DNA of 64,000 bases from Tepidibacter hydrothermalis (GTDB taxonomy: Bacteria > Bacillota > Clostridia > Peptostreptococcales > Peptostreptococcaceae), in NCBI RefSeq assembly GCF_029542625.1, contig NZ_CP120733.1, positions 62,001 through 126,000 of the forward strand, written 5' to 3'. This document shows positions 44,205-52,359 of this stretch, piece after piece (the first letter of the stretch is position 1; every line of letters starts with the position of its first letter). The position numbers and the translations under genes were made by a program. Under the pieces are notes generated by a model that saw nothing but the letters and a program-made list of their open reading frames with translations, was not told the origin of the DNA and did not search any database.

Positions 44205-46001
44205 TTACTTTTCTTCATCTATATTTTTACGTAGACTATCTATTATATCAGAAACCTCTGGATATTTTTCTTTTGCGATTGTAAAGTTTGCAATTGCACT
44301 AGCATAATCACCATGTGCTATATAAGCATCTCCTAATTTGTAGCATATATCATATTTTAATGAAGATTTTTCAGGGGGCAATACCTTTAATACATAAGTG
44401 AAGTCATTAATTACTCCCATAAAGTTTTTACCACAGTAAGATAATCCTCGATAATAAAATGGTAAATATGTAGTAACTCCTTGTTCTTCAATGGCAATAG
44501 TAGCACTTTTTATAGTGTTTGCTCTATCTTCGTTGTCAAAATAATATTTTGCTAAGATTACATATTCTTCATCTGTATCTTTTTTCTCAACTAGCTCTTT
44601 CATTGCAGAAACATCATTTTCGAAGTACCCATATTCTTCTTGAAGGATATTATAGACTGATAGAGCATTTTTATAATCTCTTAACTGTATATAAGGATAT
44701 CCAAGTTGTTTATAGATTTTATACTGAAAACGAGAATTTTTGGTATCCAGTACTCGTAACGATTGATTAAAGTCATCAATAGCTTTAATATAATTACCTA
44801 TTTCACAATAGCATAGACCTCGATTATAAAAGGGTAAATAAGTAGAAACACCTCGTTCATCAATGGCAATAGTATAATTTTCTATAGCCCTATCATAATC
44901 AGAAAAATCCATATAATGTTTAGATCGAATTAAATATTCTTCAGAGGTATTCTTTTTATTTATCAGTTCTTCAACCTCACTTGGAACTATATCTCGTAGT
45001 TCCTTACAACTCTCTTTAGCTATAGTATAATTTGATAATGCATTTACATAATCTCTTTGTGCAAAATAAACATCCCCTATGCCTTTGTGTATCTTATCAT
45101 TCAATAAAGAAGTTCCGGAGTCTAGTAGCTTTGAAGATTTGTCAAAGTCATCAAGTGCTTTAGTATACTCTCCTGTTTCGTAATAGCATAAGCCACGATG
45201 ATAAAATATAAAATCCTCAATAGGAACATCTATGTCATCAATTAAAATATTATAACATTCTAGAGCACTTTTGTAGTCTCCAATATCCTCATAGAGTGAA
45301 GCTATATTCAAATATTCATCATCTGTATGCTCATAAATATGTGAAGATTTTTTTAGTTTAGCAGCTTTAATATCTAAAGCTGTTTTGACACTCACATTTC
45401 TACCTGTAGGTTCCATAGATATCAAAGTATTTGTATTTGGTAGATAAGATACTTTTACTATATTTCCTATACGCTCAGGCCTTTCGTATATAAAATATGA
45501 TCCGTCATCCAATAGATCAAAGGTAAGATTTTCTGTTTGTATAAGAACTCTACGCTGATTTCTAACAGCAGAACGTCCAACACCAGCTCTTGCTTTAATC
45601 CATGTGGTTGTAGGAAGGAAGATTTCTTCAGTGCATACAGGTTTATTTGATATTACGTATTTTAAATCTTTTAAGTAATCAACAAAAGAGGTATAGCAAG
45701 CCAGAACTCCCATTAAAAGGAATGGTATAATAAAAAAGGTACAGAGTACAGACATTATTTTATAAAAGAGAGACTTACTTTTTTTTATATCATTTATACA
45801 ATATGGGATGATAGATATAATTATAGATATGGTAATTAATAACCAAAAGAATGAAAAAAGTGTTTCTTTGTAAACTGTTGAGTACAATTCATAATTAGGA
45901 AGAAACGTTGTACAAAGAAATAAAATCAAACACAACAGCAATATTATAAAAATAGACTTTTTAATTATTTCAAAAATAAATTTTTTAATTATTTTATGCA
46001 A
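44205..46001 (-). CDS. Membrane protein with long TPR array
   Basis: About 598 residues from TTG 46001, 7 bp after AGGAGG; an in-frame ATG at 46049 has no site. There are three N-terminal membrane helices (about 10-30, 45-65, 80-105), a small beta domain (about 125-200) and then TPR units to the end (about 210-590: SALECYNILID, YTKALDDFDKSSKLL, YVNALSNYTIAKESC, YDRAIENYTIAI, YIKAIDDFNQSLRVL, YASAIANFTIAKEKY). TPRs bind proteins, so this is probably a membrane scaffold. No enzyme domain or close partner gene is visible. Repeated YLPFYNRGLCYCE-type units suggest internal duplication. Confidence 0.8.
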   Translation of the reverse strand: MHKIIKKFIFEIIKKSIFIILLLCLILFLCTTFLPNYELYSTVYKETLFSFFWLLITISIIISIIPYCINDIKKSKSLFYKIMSVLCTFFIIPFLLMGVLACYTSFVDYLKDLKYVISNKPVCTEEIFLPTTTWIKARAGVGRSAVRNQRRVLIQTENLTFDLLDDGSYFIYERPERIGNIVKVSYLPNTNTLISMEPTGRNVSVKTALDIKAAKLKKSSHIYEHTDDEYLNIASLYEDIGDYKSALECYNILIDDIDVPIEDFIFYHRGLCYYETGEYTKALDDFDKSSKLLDSGTSLLNDKIHKGIGDVYFAQRDYVNALSNYTIAKESCKELRDIVPSEVEELINKKNTSEEYLIRSKHYMDFSDYDRAIENYTIAIDERGVSTYLPFYNRGLCYCEIGNYIKAIDDFNQSLRVLDTKNSRFQYKIYKQLGYPYIQLRDYKNALSVYNILQEEYGYFENDVSAMKELVEKKDTDEEYVILAKYYFDNEDRANTIKSATIAIEEQGVTTYLPFYYRGLSYCGKNFMGVINDFTYVLKVLPPEKSSLKYDICYKLGDAYIAHGDYASAIANFTIAKEKYPEVSDIIDSLRKNIDEEK

Positions 46002-46240
46002 GTGGATACCTCCTAAATACAAATATGTAATTTTTGTGATATTATACAATTTTCTACATTTTCTACACTTATATAGTATACTACAATTTTATTAATTTAG
46101 CTTACTAAGTATTAAAGAAGGATCTAAAGCTATTAGATGTAAATGCCAAGTCTTTGCTTTTATTATTCCAATTAAAGTTTTATACGAAAACATTGAAATA
46201 ATGCTTATGTTAAGATATTGAGAAAAATTGAAATTTTGTA

Positions 46241-46268
46241 TTGCAAAAGTATTTATAAATAGTATAAT
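46241..46268 (+). promoter_or_regulatory. Predicted promoter of the RND efflux operon
   Basis: TTGCAA, 16 bp, TATAAT. It lies 58 bp before the TetR-family gene and 16 bp before its likely operator. Confidence 0.6.
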
Positions 46269-46283
46269 GTTTATATGATTAAA

Positions 46284-46301
46284 AATGAGTGAGCACTCAT
46301 T
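46284..46301 (+). promoter_or_regulatory. Likely TetR-family operator
   Basis: AATGAGTG-AG-CACTCATT is a perfect 8-2-8 inverted repeat just downstream of the promoter and upstream of the regulator gene, the standard place for self-repression. It should control the regulator and the pump genes together. Confidence 0.75.
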
Positions 46302-46325
46302 CATTCGGAGATTAGGGGTGAATAT

Positions 46326-46946
46326 ATGGCAACTAAAAAAGGTACTGACACTAAAGAAAAGATATTTAATGCAGCTTTAAAAGTTTTTGCTAAAAAAGGA
46401 TTCTCGGCTGCAACTACTGCGGAAATAGCAGAAGAGGCTGGGGTTGCACAAGGAACTATATTTAGGTATTACAAAACTAAAAAAGATATATTAAGAGGAG
46501 TAATGATTGAGTATGTAGATAAATTTGATGAATTTGCAGATTTTGATTCAATACAAAAGATTATAGAGGATAATGCAGAAAAACCTTTAGATGAAATTCT
46601 AAAGCTTATAGTACTTAATAGATATAAGGCATTTAAAAAGAATTTCCATATATCTAAGGTTATACATTACGAAATGCAGTTTCATGATGACATAATGGAT
46701 ATGCACTTGAAAAAATGTAAGGAAAAAGAAGGACTTGTAATGAAACATATATTACAACATATAGATATAGATGAGGATAAATACAAAAAACTAGGTCAGA
46801 AATCATTATCTATAATATTTACAAGTATGATGTTTGGCATGTTTTTTCAACGGTTAAATGGAGTAAGAGGAAATGATGAGATACCAATTGAAAAAGAAAT
46901 AGATATAATAATAGATGTATTTTTTAATGGAATATTAAAAAGATAG
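46326..46946 (+). CDS. TetR/AcrR-family transcriptional regulator
   Basis: A 206-residue repressor from ATG 46326 after TTAGGGG. The N-terminal HTH is typical: KEKIFNAALKVFAKKGFSAA, TTAEIAEEAGVAQGTIFRYY, then KTKKDILRGV (residues about 10-58). The C-terminal ligand domain is helical and not assigned. It is the first gene of a four-gene RND efflux operon and probably represses it through the palindrome at 46284. Confidence 0.93.
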   Translation: MATKKGTDTKEKIFNAALKVFAKKGFSAATTAEIAEEAGVAQGTIFRYYKTKKDILRGVMIEYVDKFDEFADFDSIQKIIEDNAEKPLDEILKLIVLNRYKAFKKNFHISKVIHYEMQFHDDIMDMHLKKCKEKEGLVMKHILQHIDIDEDKYKKLGQKSLSIIFTSMMFGMFFQRLNGVRGNDEIPIEKEIDIIIDVFFNGILKR

Positions 46947-46960
46947 GGGAGGAAGAAATA

Positions 46961-48076
46961 ATGAAAAAAAGAATTAGCTTATTGGTTGTAATAGTTTTAA
47001 CTTTAACTATGGCTCTTTCAGGGTGTGGAAAGAAAGAAGAAGCTTCAAGTGTTAAGGAAAAGTTTGTGAGTGTTGAAACAGAAGCTTCTAAAAAGCAAGA
47101 TATAAATGTTAAAACTACTTTGTCAGCAAAGGTAAAGCCTATAGAAGAGGCAGATATTGTTCCTAAAATGCCTGGAAAGGTTACTAAAGTAAATGTTGAA
47201 ATAGGTAAAAAAGTTAATAAAGGAGAAGTTCTTTTTACTATAGATCAAACTGATTTAGTAAATGGAGTTAAAAGTGCTCAAGCTGCATATGATATAGCAG
47301 CTGCAAATCTTAAAAGAACACAAGAACAAATACAAAATGCAAAGATAAACTATGAGAGAATGAAATCATTATATGAAGAAGGAGCTATAGCAAAGAAAGA
47401 TTTTGAATCATATGAACTTCAAGCATCATCTACTAATTTAGATGCAGTTCAGGCTCAAGTTAATCAGGCTAGAGTTGGACTTGAAAACGCACAATCAAAG
47501 CTAAGTGATGCAACAGTTACAGCTCCTATATCTGGAATAATAACTGCTGTTAATATAAATGAAGGTGAGATGGCATCTTCTGCTCAACCAGCTGTTTCTA
47601 TAGCAAACATGAATAAAGTTGTTATTGATACTAATGTTTCAGAGTATCTTATAAACAAGATCAAGGTAGGGGATGTAGTTGATATATCTATAAAATCAGC
47701 TGACAAGAAAAATTTCCAAGGTAAAATAACTGCTTTGTCTCCTGCAACAGCATCAAACTCTATGACTTATCCTATAAAAATAGAGATAGATAACAAAGAT
47801 AGTATGATAAAGCCTGGAATGTTTGCAAATGTAAACTTAGTAACAGACAAAAAAGGAAATGTTATAACTATTCCATCAGAAGCAGTAGTTATAAAGGATG
47901 GAGAAAGTGTAGTATATACAGTTAAAGATAATATTGCTCATGTTAATAAAGTAGAAACTGGAATTGATAATGGAGAGATTGTTGAGATAGTAAAAGGAAT
48001 AAAACCAGGGCAAGTAATTGTTAATAAAGGACAGGATTACTTAGAAGAAGGAAGTAAAGTTGAAATAAAGAAATAG
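46961..48076 (+). CDS. RND efflux adaptor (membrane-fusion) lipoprotein
   Basis: A 371-residue HlyD/AcrA-type adaptor from ATG 46961 after GGGGAGG. The signal peptide ends in lipobox LSGC (about residue 22). The biotinyl-lipoyl halves are at about 65-95 (VPKMPGKVTKVNVEIGKKV) and 180-215 (ATVTAPISGIITAVNINEGE), around a coiled hairpin (about 95-175); beta-barrel and membrane-proximal domains follow. It links the RND pump to the TolC-family partner encoded at 51186. Spacing to neighbours is 14 and 12 bp. Confidence 0.93.
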   Translation: MKKRISLLVVIVLTLTMALSGCGKKEEASSVKEKFVSVETEASKKQDINVKTTLSAKVKPIEEADIVPKMPGKVTKVNVEIGKKVNKGEVLFTIDQTDLVNGVKSAQAAYDIAAANLKRTQEQIQNAKINYERMKSLYEEGAIAKKDFESYELQASSTNLDAVQAQVNQARVGLENAQSKLSDATVTAPISGIITAVNINEGEMASSAQPAVSIANMNKVVIDTNVSEYLINKIKVGDVVDISIKSADKKNFQGKITALSPATASNSMTYPIKIEIDNKDSMIKPGMFANVNLVTDKKGNVITIPSEAVVIKDGESVVYTVKDNIAHVNKVETGIDNGEIVEIVKGIKPGQVIVNKGQDYLEEGSKVEIKK

Positions 48077-48088
48077 GGGGGAGTAAAT

Positions 48089-51000
48089 ATGAATATATCA
48101 AAAATGTCGGTTAAAAGACCTGTTACAACCCTCATGTTTATGCTTATAGCAATACTTATAGGATTTGTATCTCTTGGACTTTTGCCAATAGATCTTTATC
48201 CTAAGATGGATATTCCTGTTGCTATAGTTTCTGTTAATTATAGTGGGGTTGGACCTGAAGAAATTGAGACATTAGTTACTAAGCCTTTAGAAAAGTCAGT
48301 TGCAACTGTTAGTAACTTGAAAAATGTCACATCATATTCAAGAGAAGGAAGCAGTATAATAATAGTTGAATTTGAATATGGAACTGATATGGACTTTGCA
48401 ACACTTCAAATGAGAGAAAAGGTTGATTTGGTAAAAGGAGCTTTACCTGATGATGCATCATCACCTATGGTACTTAAGATAGATCCTAATGCTCAGGCTA
48501 TAATAAATTTAGGAATATCATCTGATATGGATCTTGCAAAACTACAGTCTTTAGTAGAGGATGAATTACAGTCTAAATTTGAGAGAATAGAAGGAGTAGC
48601 ATCTGTTGATATATCAGGAGGAGATGAAAACGAAGTAACCATAAAGGTAGATCAAGAAAAATTAGCAGGATATGGGCTTTCACTTAACCAAATAAAAAAT
48701 ACATTAAGAGCAGAGAATTTAAATTTACCTGGTGGTAATGTAAATAAAGGTGACAAAGAGATTTTGGTTAGAACTGTTGGAGAATTTGAAAGTATAGATG
48801 ATATAAAAAATATACTTATATCACTAAGAACTGGCCAAACAATAAAATTATCAGATATAGCTCAGGTTGAGCTTGGTTACAAGGATAAAGATACTTTATC
48901 AAGAGTTAATGGTAAAAATAGTATAGGAATATCTATAACGAAGCAGTCTTCTGCAAATACCGTTAAGGTTGCAGAAAAGATATTAAAAGAGGTAGATGTA
49001 GTAAGCTCTGAATATTCTCAGATTAATATCACAGTTGGAATGGACCAATCTGAGTTTATAAATAAATCTATAAAGAATGTAACGAGTAATGCTATAATAG
49101 GGGGATTACTTTCGGTTATTGTATTGTTCCTATTCCTTAGAAATATAAGATCAACATTTATAGTTGGTATTGCTATACCTATATCTATAATAGCAACTTT
49201 TGCTCTTATGTATTTCGGAGGACTTACAATAAACTTAATATCTCTTGGAGGATTAGCCCTTGGAGTAGGTATGTTGGTTGATAACTCGATAGTTGTTCTT
49301 GAAAATATATATAGACATAGAGAAGAAGGAAAATCAAGACGTGAAGCTGCTATTATAGGAGCTAAGGAAGTTACAATGGCAGTATTTGCATCTACTATGA
49401 CTACTATAGCGGTATTCTTACCAATGGTATTCGTAGAGGGATTCACTGCTATAATATTTAAAGATCTTTCATTCGCAGTAGTATTCTCTCTGCTTGCATC
49501 TTTAATAGTTGCGATAACTGTAGTTCCTATGTTATCTTCTAAGATACTTAAAGTTGGAGAGCCTAAGAAAAAAGAGTTTAAATTTATAGAAAAAATATTA
49601 GATGTATTTACGAAATCTATAGAAAAATTGAGTAGTGCATATGGAAAATTATTAGACTATGTTCTTCATCATAGAAAAACGACAGTATTTGTAGCAATAC
49701 TTATATTTGTATCATCAATAGTATTAGTTGGTGCTGTTGGTGGAGAATTCTTCCCAGCAGAAGATGAGGGAAGCTTTACTGTAAAGATAGAGACTCCATT
49801 TGGAACGACTCTTGAGGAAAGTGATATAATAACAAAACAAGTTGAAGAAATAGTGGAAAATATACCTGAAAAGGATAAAGTATTTTCAACTATAGGAGGA
49901 TCGTCTGGATTCTCAACTACTGCAAGTAATTCATCAAGTGTGAATGTTGTTTTAGTTAATCAAAAAGAAAGAAAAAGAGATACATCAGAAATAGTAAATG
50001 AAGTTAGAAAAGAAGTAGAATCAATACCAGGAGCGAAAATAACAGTATCAGAGGCATCTTCTATGGGTGGCGGTGGAGGAAGCTCAGCTGCTATAGGAAT
50101 ACAAATAAAAGGAGATGATCTTGAAACTTTAAGAACTATAGGATCTGACTTTGAAAGTATATTAAAAAAGGTTCCTGGAACGGCAGAAGTTACATCTGAC
50201 ATGGAAGATGGAAATCCAGAAGCTAGAGTTATACTTAATAGAGAAGTAGCATCTTTTTATGGAATAACAGCAAGTGATGTTGCGAATACTATAAAATCTT
50301 CTATAGATGGATCTAAGGCTACTACATTTAAAGTAGATGGAGATGAAATAGATGTAGATGTATCATTAGGAGATTCAGTTAAAGATTCTATAGAGGATGT
50401 TAAACAAATACAGATAACATCTCAAACTGGAAAGATTGTTCCGCTAGGACAAATAGCTCATATAGAGTATGGTAATGCACCAACTCAAATAGCTAGAATA
50501 GATCAAACTAGAACAGTTACAGTTTCTTCACAGCTTGATGGAAGAGATTTAAAATCTGTTACTGACGATATAAAAAAGGAACTTGAAAAGTATAATATTC
50601 CATCTGGATATACTTATTCATTTACAGGACAACAACAAGATATGGCAGAAGCATTCTCAAGCTTAGGGCTTGCGCTTATTCTATCTATAATAATAGTTTA
50701 TATGGTGCTTGCATCTCAGTTTGAATCATTAATACATCCATTTACGGTAATGCTTTCAGTTCCATTTGCTTTATCTGGAGGGTTTATAGGATTATTTATA
50801 ACAGGAAGATCATTATCAGTACCTGCTTTAATAGGGGTAATAATGCTATCTGGTATAGTTGTTAATAATGCTATAGTGTTAATTGACTATATAAACCAAC
50901 TAAGAGAATCTGGAATGGACAGAAAAGAAGCTATAGTAAAAGCAGGATTCACTAGATTTAGACCTATACTTATGACTACTTTAACTACAGTTCTAGGTCT

Positions 51001-51205
51001 TATACCATTAGCACTTGGAATAGGAGAGGGAGCATCTACTCAAGCTCCGATGGCTACTGTAGTTATAGGAGGACTTACATTATCTACTGTATTAACACTG
51101 GCTTTTATACCAGTTGTGTATAGTATATTTGATGATCTAGTTACGAAAATAAAAAACAAATTCAAAAAGAAAGAGGGGATTTTAGATGAAAAGATTGGTT
51201 CTTAG
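48089..51205 (+). CDS. RND-family efflux transporter (HAE1/AcrB type)
   Basis: A 1038-residue, 12-helix pump, normal RND length; ATG 48089 after AGGGGGGAG. It exports hydrophobic compounds using the proton gradient. The N-terminus is RPVTTLMFMLIAILIGFVSL and the first porter domain has DIPVAIVSVNYSGVGPEEIE. The helix-4 motif is MLVDNSIVVLENI, with one Asp where AcrB has two. The helix-10 region is IVVNNAIVLIDYINQ, without the AcrB lysine, as in many non-AcrB RND pumps. A glycine-rich loop (MGGGGGSSAA) lies near residue 660. Its end overlaps the TolC-family gene by 20 bp. Confidence 0.95.
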   Translation: MNISKMSVKRPVTTLMFMLIAILIGFVSLGLLPIDLYPKMDIPVAIVSVNYSGVGPEEIETLVTKPLEKSVATVSNLKNVTSYSREGSSIIIVEFEYGTDMDFATLQMREKVDLVKGALPDDASSPMVLKIDPNAQAIINLGISSDMDLAKLQSLVEDELQSKFERIEGVASVDISGGDENEVTIKVDQEKLAGYGLSLNQIKNTLRAENLNLPGGNVNKGDKEILVRTVGEFESIDDIKNILISLRTGQTIKLSDIAQVELGYKDKDTLSRVNGKNSIGISITKQSSANTVKVAEKILKEVDVVSSEYSQINITVGMDQSEFINKSIKNVTSNAIIGGLLSVIVLFLFLRNIRSTFIVGIAIPISIIATFALMYFGGLTINLISLGGLALGVGMLVDNSIVVLENIYRHREEGKSRREAAIIGAKEVTMAVFASTMTTIAVFLPMVFVEGFTAIIFKDLSFAVVFSLLASLIVAITVVPMLSSKILKVGEPKKKEFKFIEKILDVFTKSIEKLSSAYGKLLDYVLHHRKTTVFVAILIFVSSIVLVGAVGGEFFPAEDEGSFTVKIETPFGTTLEESDIITKQVEEIVENIPEKDKVFSTIGGSSGFSTTASNSSSVNVVLVNQKERKRDTSEIVNEVRKEVESIPGAKITVSEASSMGGGGGSSAAIGIQIKGDDLETLRTIGSDFESILKKVPGTAEVTSDMEDGNPEARVILNREVASFYGITASDVANTIKSSIDGSKATTFKVDGDEIDVDVSLGDSVKDSIEDVKQIQITSQTGKIVPLGQIAHIEYGNAPTQIARIDQTRTVTVSSQLDGRDLKSVTDDIKKELEKYNIPSGYTYSFTGQQQDMAEAFSSLGLALILSIIIVYMVLASQFESLIHPFTVMLSVPFALSGGFIGLFITGRSLSVPALIGVIMLSGIVVNNAIVLIDYINQLRESGMDRKEAIVKAGFTRFRPILMTTLTTVLGLIPLALGIGEGASTQAPMATVVIGGLTLSTVLTLAFIPVVYSIFDDLVTKIKNKFKKKEGILDEKIGS

Positions 51206-52298
51206 TGTATTGCTTATATGCATGACTCTTGTAACATCTATACTTGCATATGCGGATACTCCTCAAACAAATAACACTAAAAAATTATCTTTAAATCAAG
51301 CTATAGACGAAGCGATAAAAAATTCAACTGAATTAAAGGTAAGTGATTTGGATATTGAAATAAAAGAAATAGAATATGATAAAGCTAAGAGAAATGAAAA
51401 GAAATATGAAAACTCAGACTTTTCATTAGGAACAGTAGAAGGTTTTCAATTAGATTCTAATATGTATTCAAAGGCTGCTCAGAATGCTTTAGATGAAGAA
51501 AAAATAAAAAAAGATTATACAATAGAAGATTTAAAATATAAAACAACACAAGCTTATTATGGGGCACTTCAAGCTAAAGATTATTATGAAGCTTCCAACA
51601 ATAATCTAACTAATGCTCAAAAGAGTAGAGATAATGTTAAGAAAAAACACGATTTAGGTGTTGCATCAAAATCAGATTTATATATGGCAGATATATCACT
51701 TGCTGATGCTAAGGCTAATTTAGAAACATCAAAGACTAATATGCAAAGTGCATATAGAGGACTTAATATGGTTTTAAATTATCCTCTTGATACTAAGATT
51801 GAACTTACATCTAAGTTCGATGAGAAAAAATTCAAGGTCGATTTAAAAAAGGATATTTTAACTGCTTATGAGAAAAGATTTGATATGATTCAGATGAATA
51901 ATAGTTATGAAATTGTAAAGCTTGACTTTGAGAGTAATTCTATTAAGTATCCATCAAACACTTATGTATACAAAGAAAAAGAGAGAAATGTAGCTAAGGT
52001 TGAAAATCTTATGTCAAATTCTAAGCAGATGGTTGAATTTGATATAAAATCAAAGTACGATAAAGTAAATAATAGTAAAAGACAAATAGAAATAGCAAAA
52101 TCTAATGTAGATAAAGCTAATGAAGTATTTAGACTTAAAAAACTTTCTTATGATGCTGGAATGAGTACTCTTTTAGAAGTTCAAGAAGCTGCTAACCAAT
52201 CATATTCAGCTAATATAGCTTTATCAAAATCAATATCAGATTATAATCTATCTATTATAGATTATAATAAGGCTGTAAATATAGGTACTGTGAGATAG
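51186..52298 (+). CDS. TolC-family (outer-membrane-efflux-type) protein
   Basis: A 370-residue exported protein from ATG 51186, with AGAGGGG upstream and a signal peptide to about LAYADT (residue 24). It has two helical hairpin repeats (about 32-190: LSLNQAIDEAIKNSTELKVS, and YGALQAKDYYEASNNNL; and 220-365: NVDKANEVFRLKKLSYDAG, MSTLLEVQEAANQ). It is about 100 residues shorter than Gram-negative TolC. TolC proteins form outer-membrane channels; in a cell with SLH proteins its place is unclear, perhaps spanning the wall. It overlaps the RND gene, so it is part of the pump. Confidence 0.85.
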   Translation: MKRLVLSVLLICMTLVTSILAYADTPQTNNTKKLSLNQAIDEAIKNSTELKVSDLDIEIKEIEYDKAKRNEKKYENSDFSLGTVEGFQLDSNMYSKAAQNALDEEKIKKDYTIEDLKYKTTQAYYGALQAKDYYEASNNNLTNAQKSRDNVKKKHDLGVASKSDLYMADISLADAKANLETSKTNMQSAYRGLNMVLNYPLDTKIELTSKFDEKKFKVDLKKDILTAYEKRFDMIQMNNSYEIVKLDFESNSIKYPSNTYVYKEKERNVAKVENLMSNSKQMVEFDIKSKYDKVNNSKRQIEIAKSNVDKANEVFRLKKLSYDAGMSTLLEVQEAANQSYSANIALSKSISDYNLSIIDYNKAVNIGTVR

Positions 52299-52309
52299 TT
52301 TACTTAAAA

Positions 52310-52359
52310 ATAAAGCTACCTTAGAATGATTGAAGAATCATTCTAAGGTAGCTTTTTTT
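52310..52359. terminator. Bidirectional terminator between the efflux operon and the GGDEF-EAL gene
   Basis: AAAGCTACCTTAGAATGATT pairs with AATCATTCTAAGGTAGCTTT, with a T-run after it on + and an A-run before it that serves the minus strand. The last codons of the opposing gene lie within the stem. Confidence 0.88.

Noticed and set aside
49018-49446. 142-codon minus-strand frame inside the RND pump gene
   Set aside because: It lies fully within a strongly conserved pump gene, with no start site and no recognisable product.
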